Part shown: positions 53,768 through 62,552 of the stretch, piece by piece
Layout of the letters: every line of letters begins with the position of its first letter
Position numbering within the stretch: position 1 is the first letter of the stretch
Source of the DNA: Pelosinus fermentans JBW45
GTDB taxonomy: Bacteria; Bacillota; Negativicutes; DSM-13327
DNA length: 64,000 nt
NCBI RefSeq assembly: GCF_000271665.2
Contig: NZ_CP010978.1
Location: forward strand, 280,501 to 344,500
Direction of reading: 5' to 3'
Notes under the pieces: generated by a model
What the model was told of the DNA's origin: nothing
Databases searched by the model: none
The model's input: only the letters and a program-made list of their open reading frames with translations
Made by a program: the position numbers and the translations under genes

Positions 53768-53845
53768 ATCTTGAAGCTTGTAACGACTCATGGAATTCGA
53801 CCGCAAATCGGCGAAGTTCTGCCTATGGAGCAAGCGGAAAAATGT
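53768..53845 (+). pseudogene. C-terminal remnant of a zinc-type alcohol dehydrogenase/quinone reductase
   Basis: The frame ILKLVTTHGIRPQIGEVLPM followed by EQAEKC resembles the C-terminal strand of MDR-family reductases (GIRP-I--V-PLE-A). It is cut off on the right exactly where the dispersed repeat copy F begins, and has a stop upstream. Confidence 0.5.
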
Positions 53846-53979
53846 AAAAATATTAAAGGATTTAGCCTTTATAAAGAGAAGCTACCCATATGAACTTAGT
53901 TAGTAAATTATGGGCAGCTTCTCTTTTAGTTAATTGACATCCCGATAAAAAGAACCTGTTCCCGTGTCCCTTCGAATAC
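53838..53979. repeat. Dispersed hairpin repeat, copy F
   Basis: AATGTAAAAATATTAAAGG, ATTTAGCCTTTATAAAGAGAAG, a hairpin ending CTTCTCTTT, the tail TTGACATCCCGATAAAAAG and the closing AACCTGTTCCCGTGTCCC. All of the parts seen in copy C are present in the same order. It truncates the dehydrogenase remnant at its left end. Confidence 0.7.
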
Positions 53980-53997
53980 TCTGAGGAGGTTAGTCGG

Positions 53998-54654
53998 ATT
54001 AAGAAGTTACAAACACACTTGAAGATTTTATCACCAGATATCCCGAGAGAATTATCCGAAGTTACATTTCCAGTTAGAAAGATTTGTGATGAGGACTATT
54101 TCGAAATGGGAATAATCAGTAATTGTATAATTGAGAATGAAGTGGCAACGCATGTGTTTTTTGATAAGTTCATATTTAAAAATGTTGTCTTCCAAAAAGT
54201 TAATTTTAGCGGATTAGAACTGACCGATGTTATTTTTGAAAAGTGTGATTTATCAAATATAGACTTTAATGAAGCCAATATGCATCAAGTCGAAATGAGA
54301 AATTGCAAAATTGTAGGAATAAATTTAATGGGAGCAACATTGCGCAATGTGTTATTTGATAACTGCTATGGGGATTACGCTAACTTTCGTAATGTAAATT
54401 GCAAACAGGTGAAGTTTCATAACAGTTCATTAGCCAATGCAGATTTTTATACATCGACATTACTCAAAGTGCATTTTTCTAATTCAAGTTTAGAACAGAT
54501 ACAGCTATCGGGTACTAAGTTGGCAGGCATTGATTTAAGTAGCTGTGAGTTTAGACAGATTGGTGTTACCATCGAAGATGTGCAAGGGTGTATCGTTTCT
54601 CCACAACAAGCAGTTGGCTTCTCAAAACTATTTGGCTTGATTATCAACGAATAA
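53998..54654 (+). CDS. Pentapeptide-repeat protein
   Basis: About 218 residues built largely of pentapeptide repeats with the (A/S/N/C)-(D/N)-(L/F)-X-X rhythm, for example FSGLELTDVIFEKCDLSNID, FNEANMHQVEMRNCKIVGIN and LANADFYTSTLLKVHFSNSS, which fold as a right-handed quadrilateral beta helix. Related proteins include DNA mimics such as Qnr and MfpA, but the role here is unknown. Start is unusual: the strong GAGGAGG (53982-53988) points to ATT at 53998; the first conventional candidate is TTG 54019, 30 bases from that site. An 11-base direct repeat CCCTTCGAATA flanks the gene (53969 and 54661). Confidence 0.82.
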   Translation: MKKLQTHLKILSPDIPRELSEVTFPVRKICDEDYFEMGIISNCIIENEVATHVFFDKFIFKNVVFQKVNFSGLELTDVIFEKCDLSNIDFNEANMHQVEMRNCKIVGINLMGATLRNVLFDNCYGDYANFRNVNCKQVKFHNSSLANADFYTSTLLKVHFSNSSLEQIQLSGTKLAGIDLSSCEFRQIGVTIEDVQGCIVSPQQAVGFSKLFGLIINE

Positions 54655-54753
54655 ATTGAACCCTTCGAATAATAGTCCCTGTACCCGTGTTTTGTAAAAT
54701 TGAGCGAACAACAGGAATATCGCGTTTGCTTGCCACCAGCCGATGGCTTGTTT

Positions 54754-55803
54754 CTACAAATGCATTTGATTATAATGAGAGAATTTTGGAGAAATTCCAG
54801 CTAGGAGGTCCCACTGTCTTATCATGCGTTCTTTTTCCTGGAGAATATTTTTTTCATAAACAGATAATAAAGCTTGTCCATCGATATCCTTACCCTGCAC
54901 ATATATCTGCTTGATTGCTTCAGACGCTGCACAACCACTTACCAAGGCACTCGAAACCCCTTCGCCCATTGGGTTGAGAAAATTAGCCGATTCTCCCGCA
55001 AACAACACTCTCCCCCTTCCTAGATCAAGGGGACAATCCGTTTCAACCTCTGGTATAATCCAACGTTCTTTTTTACTGCAAGACTGTATTTTTGCATTGT
55101 AAGTAGATATAAGAAATGAGAGAAATTGCGCGTAATAACTTTCAATTTTATTTACGTCTTTCACACACACTCCAAAAATAAGAAAATCGTCCTTAACATT
55201 AACCCATGCATCATGCTCTGAAAATTGGGAATGTAAAAATGCATGAAAAAATTTATCATCGAGATCAATAGTCCCTTTACAGAAAGTCTGATACGTTATA
55301 ATATTTCTACTTAAAACATTTAATAAACTTTTTTTAATCACGCTTCCGGCTCCATCACAAACAATGACTGCCTTTGCGTTTTCATAGTATTTTGTATCAC
55401 CTTTCAAATGGACTGCCACATATTTCTCTTTTTCTTCACAAGAAAGTGCTAACGTCGATGGTCTAAATTCAACACCGTTATCTATAACTTGTAAAGTTAA
55501 CCAATGATCAAAAGCGCTTCTCCATATGTTAAGACCTTTACTTTCGAATTTAAAGGATAGGTTCTCTTCATTGTAGATAATAATACCCTTTGTTATGCTC
55601 GGACTGCATAGTACAGTATCAGGTATTTTTCCAAATTCACTTTCTACTAAATCAATGGATCTTTCTATCAAGATTCCTGAACATGACTTTTCCCTTGGTA
55701 CCTGCATCTTTTCGACCAATAGAACCTTATAACCGGTTCTCGCTAATCTTTTAGCAGCCATGCAACCTGCGGGTCCAGCGCCTATCACTATTACATCATA
55801 CAA
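54754..55803 (-). CDS. Geranylgeranyl-reductase-family FAD oxidoreductase
   Basis: A 349-residue flavoprotein. N-terminal dinucleotide motif DVIVIGAGPAGCMAAKRLA, the active-site style REKSCSGILIERSID, and the second FAD motif RVLFAGESANFLNPMGEGVSSAL are those of the geranylgeranyl reductase/GG-red family (PF01494-like). Such enzymes saturate isoprenoid chains or act in electron transfer. The start is TTG 55803, about nine bases behind AGGAGG. It stands alone, upstream of the uronate cluster and divergent from it. Confidence 0.85.
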   Translation of the reverse strand: MYDVIVIGAGPAGCMAAKRLARTGYKVLLVEKMQVPREKSCSGILIERSIDLVESEFGKIPDTVLCSPSITKGIIIYNEENLSFKFESKGLNIWRSAFDHWLTLQVIDNGVEFRPSTLALSCEEKEKYVAVHLKGDTKYYENAKAVIVCDGAGSVIKKSLLNVLSRNIITYQTFCKGTIDLDDKFFHAFLHSQFSEHDAWVNVKDDFLIFGVCVKDVNKIESYYAQFLSFLISTYNAKIQSCSKKERWIIPEVETDCPLDLGRGRVLFAGESANFLNPMGEGVSSALVSGCAASEAIKQIYVQGKDIDGQALLSVYEKNILQEKERMIRQWDLLAGISPKFSHYNQMHL

Positions 55804-55819
55804 AACAATTTTCCTCCTT

Positions 55820-56097
55820 AATGAAAATCAATGGGACATTCACTACCTAGGTTTTTCAATCTTGTGTACTCCAATCTGCAATTTCTAGTATGAAAGAAAT
55901 CACAGTAACGGCTCTTCCAAGTCAGTCTTCTTGTCTCAGTTACGCCATACATTAGAAGTTTTTCTTTAAAAAACAGTATTTCATAATTTATACTCTATTT
56001 ACCATTAAAATACAAAATTCCTGCAAAGCTAGTCTGCTCAGCAGTAAGGGAGCCTCAAACTGCCCGATGGAGAAAAATCAGAATATATTTTCAAAAG
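55820..56097. other. Intergenic region between flavoprotein and uronate cluster
   Basis: Divergent region without a recognisable gene. The left part is mixed sequence with no clear hairpin; the right part is AT-rich and leads into the dyads listed at 56098 and 56158. Confidence 0.4.
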
Positions 56098-56118
56098 TTA
56101 TTTAATTAATTTAAATAA
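56098..56118. promoter_or_regulatory. Putative uronate-regulator operator upstream of the transporter gene
   Basis: TTATTTAA-TTAAT-TTAAATAA, an 8-bp dyad whose core TTAATTAATTTAA recurs in the dyad upstream of kdgK (57740-57780). The shared core is the reason to call it an operator. Confidence 0.4.
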
Positions 56119-56157
56119 GTATATTCACAAAATTATAAAAATGTATTATACTACGAT

Positions 56158-56199
56158 TACCTCACAAAATAGATAGAATTATCAATATTTTGTGAGGTA
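56158..56199. promoter_or_regulatory. Inverted repeat in the leader of the uronate transporter gene
   Basis: TACCTCACAAAATA pairs with TATTTTGTGAGGTA across 14 bases that contain a further GATA/TATC pair. No T-run follows, so it is more likely an operator or leader structure than a terminator. Located 150 bases upstream of the transporter start. Confidence 0.5.
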
Positions 56200-56346
56200 T
56201 GGAAAATATGGGGCAAATTTAGTTAGGTGGTGATATAAAGTAAAGGCGAGGAGTTAGGTGAGAGAAGAGCATGCAGAATAATCGAAATTTTAGTATGGAT
56301 TGTAGTAATGTGAAAAAATAAGAAGCAACAAGAGGAGCATATCTCG

Positions 56347-57690
56347 ATGAGCAAATTAACTTTGAAAGAAAAAGTATCCTATGGTTTAGGTGATTTCGGT
56401 AATGGTTTTATGTTTGATATGGGACAGATTTATCTACTCAAATTCTACACAGATGTCTTTGGTATTCCAGCAGCTGTAGCTGGGAGCATCTTTTTGCTCA
56501 CTAAAATATTTGATGCGTTTATGGATCCAATCGCTGGTGCTTTTATTGATGCACGAAAAGCTGATCCTCGAACAGGGAAATTCAGAAAAATCATGTTTAC
56601 CAGCAGTATTTTTCTTGGTATATTATCCATATTTGTCTTTATGGCTCCCGACCTTTCTCCCACTGCAAAAATGATTTTTGGCTATGCCACCTACATGGCG
56701 TGGGGTGTTGGATATTCCTTTACCAACGTTCCTTATGGGGCATTAGGAGCTGCTATGACACAAGATCCTAATGATCGAGCATCCTTGGCATCTTGGCGTC
56801 AAGCTGGTTCTCTGGGAGCATTGCTCATTACCAGTGTAATGGTAGTACCTCTAATTAAACAATTTTCAGATCCACGTGTAGCATGGCCAGTAGTAGTTGC
56901 CCTTACTTCAGTTATCGGTGTTACAGCCTTTTATTTCTGTTTTAAAAATTGTAAAGAAGTCATTGTTGGTAAAAGTCTTGCTTCAGGTGAAAAAATCTCT
57001 ATCAAAGCAATGGCTAGATCCGTCTTTACCAATCGACCATTATTGGCACTCATTTTAATGACAATCTTCACAATTTCGGCTTATAATATTAAATCTGCAA
57101 TGATGATCTATTATTGCCAATATAATCTTGGTGATATTAGTTTGATGCCTTACATTAGTTTCATCACAATCGGATGTTCCTGCTTAGGGATTACCTTAAT
57201 TCCTAAATTAACCAAACGATTTGGCAAGAAAAATACAGCTCTCATTGGTTTTGGTGTTAGTGTTGTTGCTGATTTAATTAACTTCTTGATTCCAGGCGAT
57301 TTGGTAACGTTTACGATTTTAGCAAGTATTGCTTTTATTGGAATCAGTATTCCTAATGGCGTTACTTGGGCTTTTGTTTCTGATTCCATTGATTATGGTG
57401 AATGGAAAACAGGTGAAAGAAGAGAAGGGATCACATATTCATTCTTTAATTTTGCACGAAAAATAGCACAATCCGTTTCTGGTTTCGCTTCTGGTATCGG
57501 TTTGTCTCTTGTGGGCTATGTACCAAATGTACAGCAGACAGAAAAAGCTCTAGGTGGAATCAAGGGGTTATTGCTTTTATATCCAGCAGTGACCATATCT
57601 TGCGCAGCACTTGTAATCGGGATTTTATATACTTTAAGTGATAAAAGACATGGAGAAATGATAGAAGAATTAAAAAATAGACCTGCTTAA
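56347..57690 (+). CDS. GPH-family sugar/uronide:cation symporter
   Basis: A 447-residue, 12-segment MFS-type transporter of the glycoside-pentoside-hexuronide family. Landmarks: KVSYGLGDFGNGFMFDMGQIYLLKFYTDVFGI, KIFDAFMDPIAGAFIDARKADPRTGKFR and NVPYGALGAAMT, near those of UidB and YicJ. It probably imports galacturonate or an oligouronide for the enzymes encoded downstream. Start ATG 56347 behind GAGGAG. First gene of the uronate cluster; a gap of about 110 bases with a dyad separates it from kdgK. Confidence 0.9.
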   Translation: MSKLTLKEKVSYGLGDFGNGFMFDMGQIYLLKFYTDVFGIPAAVAGSIFLLTKIFDAFMDPIAGAFIDARKADPRTGKFRKIMFTSSIFLGILSIFVFMAPDLSPTAKMIFGYATYMAWGVGYSFTNVPYGALGAAMTQDPNDRASLASWRQAGSLGALLITSVMVVPLIKQFSDPRVAWPVVVALTSVIGVTAFYFCFKNCKEVIVGKSLASGEKISIKAMARSVFTNRPLLALILMTIFTISAYNIKSAMMIYYCQYNLGDISLMPYISFITIGCSCLGITLIPKLTKRFGKKNTALIGFGVSVVADLINFLIPGDLVTFTILASIAFIGISIPNGVTWAFVSDSIDYGEWKTGERREGITYSFFNFARKIAQSVSGFASGIGLSLVGYVPNVQQTEKALGGIKGLLLLYPAVTISCAALVIGILYTLSDKRHGEMIEELKNRPA

Positions 57691-57739
57691 CAATAAAATC
57701 ATAAGTAAGAGGTTGATAAATAGTTAGAATATGATATTA

Positions 57740-57780
57740 TTAAATCAACTTAATTAATTAATTTAATTAAGTTGATTTAA
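57740..57780. promoter_or_regulatory. Long AT-rich palindrome directly upstream of kdgK
   Basis: Perfect 18-bp inverted repeat (arm TTAAATCAACTTAATTAA) around TTAAT. It ends at the in-frame ATG 57780. Likely a regulator binding site for the kdgK-uxaC segment. Confidence 0.55.
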
Positions 57781-57800
57781 TGGAGGTGTTTGAGAAAATC

Positions 57801-58748
57801 ATGCCAGAAGTGATAACTATTGGAGAAAGTATGGTTATGTTTATTGCAAAGCAAGGAGAATCACTGGAATTAGTTTCAGATTTTTCCCGCCATCTCGCTG
57901 GGGCGGAATCTAATGTTGCAATTGGTTTAGCTAGATTAGGGCATCAGACTGGATGGATAAGTGCAATTGGTAATGATCCTTTTGGCACGTATATATGTAA
58001 TACTATTTCTGGTGAAGGTGTCGATACATCTGCTGTAACTGTATCATTGGTGCATTCTACAGGTATGCTTGTGAAAGAACGAAATGATGGGGGAGATCCC
58101 CAAGTGTATTATTATCGGAAAGATTCAGCTGCAGCCAATTTCACACTCGAGATGCTGCAAGAACGTTATTTTGAGAATGGAAAAATACTTCATATAACAG
58201 GGATCTTTCCAGCCCTTAGCCCTAGTACTAAAGACGCACTATTCACCGCCATCAAGATGGCAAAAAAACATGGTCTTATGATTTCCTTTGATCCTAATAT
58301 CCGCCTAAAACTCTGGACGGCTCAAGAAGCAAAGGAAACACTGTTGGAAATTGCTGAAATGTCGGATTTAATATTACCAGGATTACACGAAGCTGAATTA
58401 TTGGTAGGAACAACTAACTGGGAACAGGTTTCAAAGTTTTTTCATGAGAAAGGCAATCAATTTGTCATCATGAAAAATGGTGCTGATGGTGCTTATTATT
58501 CCATTCGTGAAAGGGATGGGTCTATATTAGAAGGTTACGAAAAAGGTTTTAAAGTGGAGACGGTCGTTGATACGGTTGGTGCTGGCGATGGTTTTGCTGT
58601 TGGCCTATTATCGGCCATGCGCGAAGGTTTATCTTTGGGCGAGGCCGTTAGACGGGGCAATGCTATTGGTTCTATGGCTGTAATGGTCAGAGGCGATTAT
58701 GATGGATACCCAACGCGCGAGCAGCTAGAGGCTTATTTGGCGAAGTAG
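57801..58748 (+). CDS. kdgK: 2-keto-3-deoxygluconate kinase
   Basis: A 315-residue PfkB-family sugar kinase. VITIGESMVMFIAKQGESLELVSDFSRHLAGAESNVAIGLARLG is the family N-terminus, and the C-terminal DTVGAGDGFAVGLLSAMREG carries the catalytic Asp of the anion hole. It phosphorylates 2-keto-3-deoxygluconate at O-6 for the aldolase encoded next. Start ATG 57801 about 12 bases behind GGAGGTG; ATG 57780 is in frame but lies inside the palindrome. The uronate context supports KdgK over fructokinase. Confidence 0.9.
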   Translation: MPEVITIGESMVMFIAKQGESLELVSDFSRHLAGAESNVAIGLARLGHQTGWISAIGNDPFGTYICNTISGEGVDTSAVTVSLVHSTGMLVKERNDGGDPQVYYYRKDSAAANFTLEMLQERYFENGKILHITGIFPALSPSTKDALFTAIKMAKKHGLMISFDPNIRLKLWTAQEAKETLLEIAEMSDLILPGLHEAELLVGTTNWEQVSKFFHEKGNQFVIMKNGADGAYYSIRERDGSILEGYEKGFKVETVVDTVGAGDGFAVGLLSAMREGLSLGEAVRRGNAIGSMAVMVRGDYDGYPTREQLEAYLAK

Positions 58749-58801
58749 TTTGCTATGGCGTGACGAGATAGAGATAAAAATTTATTTAGGGAGGGATTAG
58801 T

Positions 58802-59449
58802 TTGATACCTAGAATTAATGTATTACAAAAACTGATGCAGTCAGGGGTAGTTGCTGTAGTTCGAGCACAGAATTCTGAGCAGGCCATTAAGATCACTGAG
58901 GCATGTATGAAAGGCGGTATTGCTGCCATTGAAATTACCTTTACCATTCCAGAGGCAGCCCAAGTGATTGCGGATTTGCGGAAAGCATATTCACCGGAAG
59001 AAATGATTATTGGGGCAGGAACGGTTCTTGATCCTGAAACAGCTAGAATTGCCATTTTAGCAGGCGCTCAATATATTGTCAGTCCATCCCTAAATCTGGA
59101 GACAGTTAAGTTATGCAATCGTTACCAAGTTCCTGTTATGCCTGGAGCTATGACCATTGCTGAAGTTATTGCCGCCATGGAAGCGGGTGCTGATATCGTA
59201 AAAATATTCCCAGGTGATGCCTTTGGACCATCTTTTATTAAAGCCATTAAAGGACCAATTCCACAAGCACCACTCATGCCAACTGGCGGCGTGAATTTAG
59301 AGAATGTGGGAGAATGGATTAAAGCCGGTTGCGTCGCTGTTGGGATTGGTGGAAACTTGACAGCGGGTGCTAAAACTGGTGATTATCAGTCTATTGAAGA
59401 GATTGCGAAACAATTTATTGGAAAAGTACGTGCTGCTCGCGGTTTATAA
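58802..59449 (+). CDS. kdgA: KHG/KDPG aldolase
   Basis: A 215-residue class I aldolase splitting 2-keto-3-deoxy-6-phosphogluconate into pyruvate and glyceraldehyde-3-phosphate. SGVVAVVRAQNSEQAIKITEAC, AIEITFTIPEA (Glu), GAGTVLD, and the Schiff-base Lys in ADIVKIFPGDAFGPSFIKAIKGP are all present. Start TTG 58802 behind GGGAGGG. Directly follows kdgK. Confidence 0.95.
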   Translation: MIPRINVLQKLMQSGVVAVVRAQNSEQAIKITEACMKGGIAAIEITFTIPEAAQVIADLRKAYSPEEMIIGAGTVLDPETARIAILAGAQYIVSPSLNLETVKLCNRYQVPVMPGAMTIAEVIAAMEAGADIVKIFPGDAFGPSFIKAIKGPIPQAPLMPTGGVNLENVGEWIKAGCVAVGIGGNLTAGAKTGDYQSIEEIAKQFIGKVRAARGL

Positions 59450-59476
59450 AAGATAAATTTTAAGGGGGAGTTAAGG

Positions 59477-61000
59477 GTGAAAAAATTAAATAGTTCATTA
59501 GTGAATGGGGATTTTTCATTTCCAAGTGATTTAAAATCACAAAAATATCCAGGGGATTTGCCTGAACGTGTGATTCAGTTTGGTGAAGGAAATTTTCTAA
59601 GAGCTTTTGCCGATTGGATGATTCATTTATTAAATCAACAAAATTTGTTTAATGGTCGTGTCGTAGTGGCGCAGCCCATTAAAGAAGGACTTGCTGATAT
59701 GGTCAATGAACAGGACGGTTTATATACTCTTTTACTACGTGGATTACGCGACGGACAGCCAGTGGAAGAAAAGGAAGTTATCAGTTCCATTAGCCGTTGT
59801 TTAAACCCTTATACCCAGTGGGATGCCTATTTAAAATGTGCAGAGGATCCATTAATTGAATATGTAATTTCCAATACGACAGAAGCTGGTATTACCTTTG
59901 ATCCAACAGATGAGTTTGAAAATCAGCCACCTACTTCCTATCCAGGAAAATTAACGTCTTATTTATATCATCGTTTCCAATACTTTAAGGCAGATGCAAG
60001 TAAAGGGATGGTCATTTTACCTTGTGAATTAATTGATCGAAATGGCGATAATTTGAAGAAAGCTGTATTACAATATGCAGAGCTTTGGAAGTTGCCCCAA
60101 GAGTTTTCCCGTTGGGTAGCTGAAAATAATCACTTCTTAAATACGTTGGTGGATCGGGTGGTAACTGGTTATCCAAGAGATGAAATCAAAACGATCATTG
60201 ACTCTTTAGGTTATGACGATTCTCTAGTAAATACAGGAGAGTTATTCCATTTGTGGGTTATTGAAGGACCCAAAGAATTATCAGAGAGATTACCCTTCCA
60301 CAAAATTGGCCTTAATGTTGTATGGACGGAAGATATGACCCCTTATCGAACTCGGAAAGTAAGGATTTTAAATGGCGCTCATACTGCATCTGTACCAGCA
60401 GCATTTTTGTATGGTTTAGATACAGTTGGTGAAATGATGGATCATGAAGTGATGGGTAAGTACGTACGACAAATTATCCAAGAGGAAATTATACCTTCGA
60501 TTAATCTGGATAAAAGTATGCTAGAAGAATTCGCTAGTGCCGTAGTGGAACGATTCAAGAACCCTTATATCAAACATTATTTACTCAGCATATTGTTAAA
60601 TTCTTCATCTAAATTTAAAGCCCGGGTTTTACCATCTATTCTTGAATATCACACATTAAATGGCAGTTTGCCAGAACAATTAGTTTTTTCCTTAGCAGCT
60701 TTGATTGCCGTGTATAAAGATGGAAAAGTAGATGGCAATGGCATGCAAGCACGTAGAGAAAAAGATGAATTTATTATGAAAGATGATGTATGGGCTTTAG
60801 AATTTTTTGCAACAGCATGGTCCAGTTTTGATGGCAGTCAACAATCGGCCGAACAAGTCGCGAAACAAGTGTTGCAGAATACAAAATTATGGGATAAAGA
60901 TTTATCTGAAATTGATGGCTTTATTGAGTGTCTTGGCAAATATTTATTTAAAATTACCAACCTTGGTATGCAAAAAACAGTTGCTGAGCTAGTGAAGTAA
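59477..61000 (+). CDS. uxaB: Tagaturonate reductase
   Basis: A 507-residue member of the polyol/mannitol dehydrogenase family. N-terminal RVIQFGEGNFLRAFADWM and VVVAQPIKEGLADMVNEQDGLYTLLLRG, ISNTTEAGITFDP, and the substrate-binding NTLVDRVVTGYPRDEI and KVRILNGAHTASVP with the Lys-Asn-His set. It reduces D-tagaturonate to D-altronate with NADH. The order UxaB-UxaA-UxaC favours the galacturonate branch over mannonate (UxuB). Start GTG 59477 behind GGGGGAG. Confidence 0.93.
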   Translation: MKKLNSSLVNGDFSFPSDLKSQKYPGDLPERVIQFGEGNFLRAFADWMIHLLNQQNLFNGRVVVAQPIKEGLADMVNEQDGLYTLLLRGLRDGQPVEEKEVISSISRCLNPYTQWDAYLKCAEDPLIEYVISNTTEAGITFDPTDEFENQPPTSYPGKLTSYLYHRFQYFKADASKGMVILPCELIDRNGDNLKKAVLQYAELWKLPQEFSRWVAENNHFLNTLVDRVVTGYPRDEIKTIIDSLGYDDSLVNTGELFHLWVIEGPKELSERLPFHKIGLNVVWTEDMTPYRTRKVRILNGAHTASVPAAFLYGLDTVGEMMDHEVMGKYVRQIIQEEIIPSINLDKSMLEEFASAVVERFKNPYIKHYLLSILLNSSSKFKARVLPSILEYHTLNGSLPEQLVFSLAALIAVYKDGKVDGNGMQARREKDEFIMKDDVWALEFFATAWSSFDGSQQSAEQVAKQVLQNTKLWDKDLSEIDGFIECLGKYLFKITNLGMQKTVAELVK

Positions 61001-61033
61001 GGGAGCGGTAAGCTCTGATATGGAGGGGTTATT

Positions 61034-62521
61034 TTGTTATTAAATCGAATTAATTCTCATGACAACGTTGCCGTTGCAATCGAAGAACTTACTGCGGGTG
61101 AAACCTATCTGGTCGGTAGTATGGCAGTCACTGCAACTGCCACCATTCCCAAAGGTCATAAAATTGCCTTAGAAAATATTCCAGTAGGGGCGAATATTAT
61201 TAAATATGGTTTTCCTATTGGACACGCCATCCAAGAAGTAGCGATGGGGGATTGGGTTCACTCTCATAATGTGAAAACCAATTTAGGAGATATTTTAGAG
61301 TACCAATATCGTCCAGTAGGCGAAGAAAGTAAAAGTGAGTCTCTGCCCAGAACCTTTAAAGGCTATCCTAGAGCCAATGGTAAGGTTGGGGTGCGTAATG
61401 AAATATGGGTTGTTCCTACCGTTGGCTGTGTGAATCGCACAGCCCAGCTCATTGCGCGTGGTGCCAGTGAAAAATTCCAAGCCGTAAAACATATTGATGG
61501 CATTTATGAATTTACTCACCCTTACGGCTGTTCTCAATTAGGAGAAGATCATACCAGCACCCAACGAATTCTGGCTGATTTAGTGAATCATCCCAATGCC
61601 GCTGGCGTATTGGTTCTAGGGCTTGGCTGTGAAAATAATTATATCGAAGAATTTAAAAAAGTGTTAGGACCTTATGATGCTAACCGAGTGAAGTTTTTAG
61701 TTGCCCAGGATGTAGAAGATGAAGTGGAAAGTGGTATCAAAGCCATTTATGAATTGATTGAGCAGACAGCAAAGGATCAACGAGTGGATTGTTCCATTTC
61801 AGAGCTAGTAGTGGGTTTAAAATGTGGCGGTTCCGATGGTTTTTCTGGTATTACTGGCAATCCCCTCGTTGGCGAATTCTCGGATAAACTAGGGGCAAGC
61901 GGCGGTACAAGCGTCTTAACGGAAGTTCCAGAAATGTTTGGTGCAGAAACCATTTTGATGGATCGCGCCATCAACGAAGAGGTTTTTGGCAAAATTGTTC
62001 ATCTGGTGAATGATTTTAAAAAATACTATGAAGATCATAACCAACCTATTTACGAAAATCCATCCCCAGGGAATAAAAAAGGCGGAATTACCACTCTGGA
62101 AGAAAAATCCCTAGGTTGTACGCAAAAAGGCGGCCGGAGTCAAGTTGTTGATGTTTTAGGATACGGTGATGTGGTAAAAAATAAAGGTCTTACTCTGCTT
62201 AGTGCTCCGGGCAATGATATCGTAGCTGCAACCGCATTGGCAGCTTCTGGTTGTCAGATTATCTTATTTACCACTGGCAGGGGAACGCCCCTTGGCACTG
62301 CTGTGCCAACTATGAAAATTGCAACCAATAGTGATATCTTTACCCGCAAATCCAATTGGATGGATTTTGATGCCGGTGTATTGCTAGAAGGGCAATCGAT
62401 GGAAGATACTGCGGAAAAATTATTGCAGCAGGTGATTGACGTAGCTTCTGGATCTTTAACAAAGTCTGAGAAAATGGGATTCCGTGATATTGCGATCTTT
62501 AAAAATGGCGTTACGCTATAA
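61034..62521 (+). CDS. uxaA: Altronate dehydratase
   Basis: A 495-residue iron-dependent dehydratase converting D-altronate to 2-keto-3-deoxygluconate. An N-terminal SAF-type domain (GHKIALENIPVGANIIKYGFPIG) is followed by the catalytic region with GYPRANGKVGVRNEIWVVPTVGCVNRTAQLI, PYGCSQLGEDH, LKCGGSDGFSGITGNP and LSAPGNDIVAATALAASGCQ. Full length. Start TTG 61034 behind GGAGG. Confidence 0.95.
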   Translation: MLLNRINSHDNVAVAIEELTAGETYLVGSMAVTATATIPKGHKIALENIPVGANIIKYGFPIGHAIQEVAMGDWVHSHNVKTNLGDILEYQYRPVGEESKSESLPRTFKGYPRANGKVGVRNEIWVVPTVGCVNRTAQLIARGASEKFQAVKHIDGIYEFTHPYGCSQLGEDHTSTQRILADLVNHPNAAGVLVLGLGCENNYIEEFKKVLGPYDANRVKFLVAQDVEDEVESGIKAIYELIEQTAKDQRVDCSISELVVGLKCGGSDGFSGITGNPLVGEFSDKLGASGGTSVLTEVPEMFGAETILMDRAINEEVFGKIVHLVNDFKKYYEDHNQPIYENPSPGNKKGGITTLEEKSLGCTQKGGRSQVVDVLGYGDVVKNKGLTLLSAPGNDIVAATALAASGCQIILFTTGRGTPLGTAVPTMKIATNSDIFTRKSNWMDFDAGVLLEGQSMEDTAEKLLQQVIDVASGSLTKSEKMGFRDIAIFKNGVTL

Positions 62522-62552
62522 AAAATAAAAAAGTAAGAAGGGAGCCTTTATT

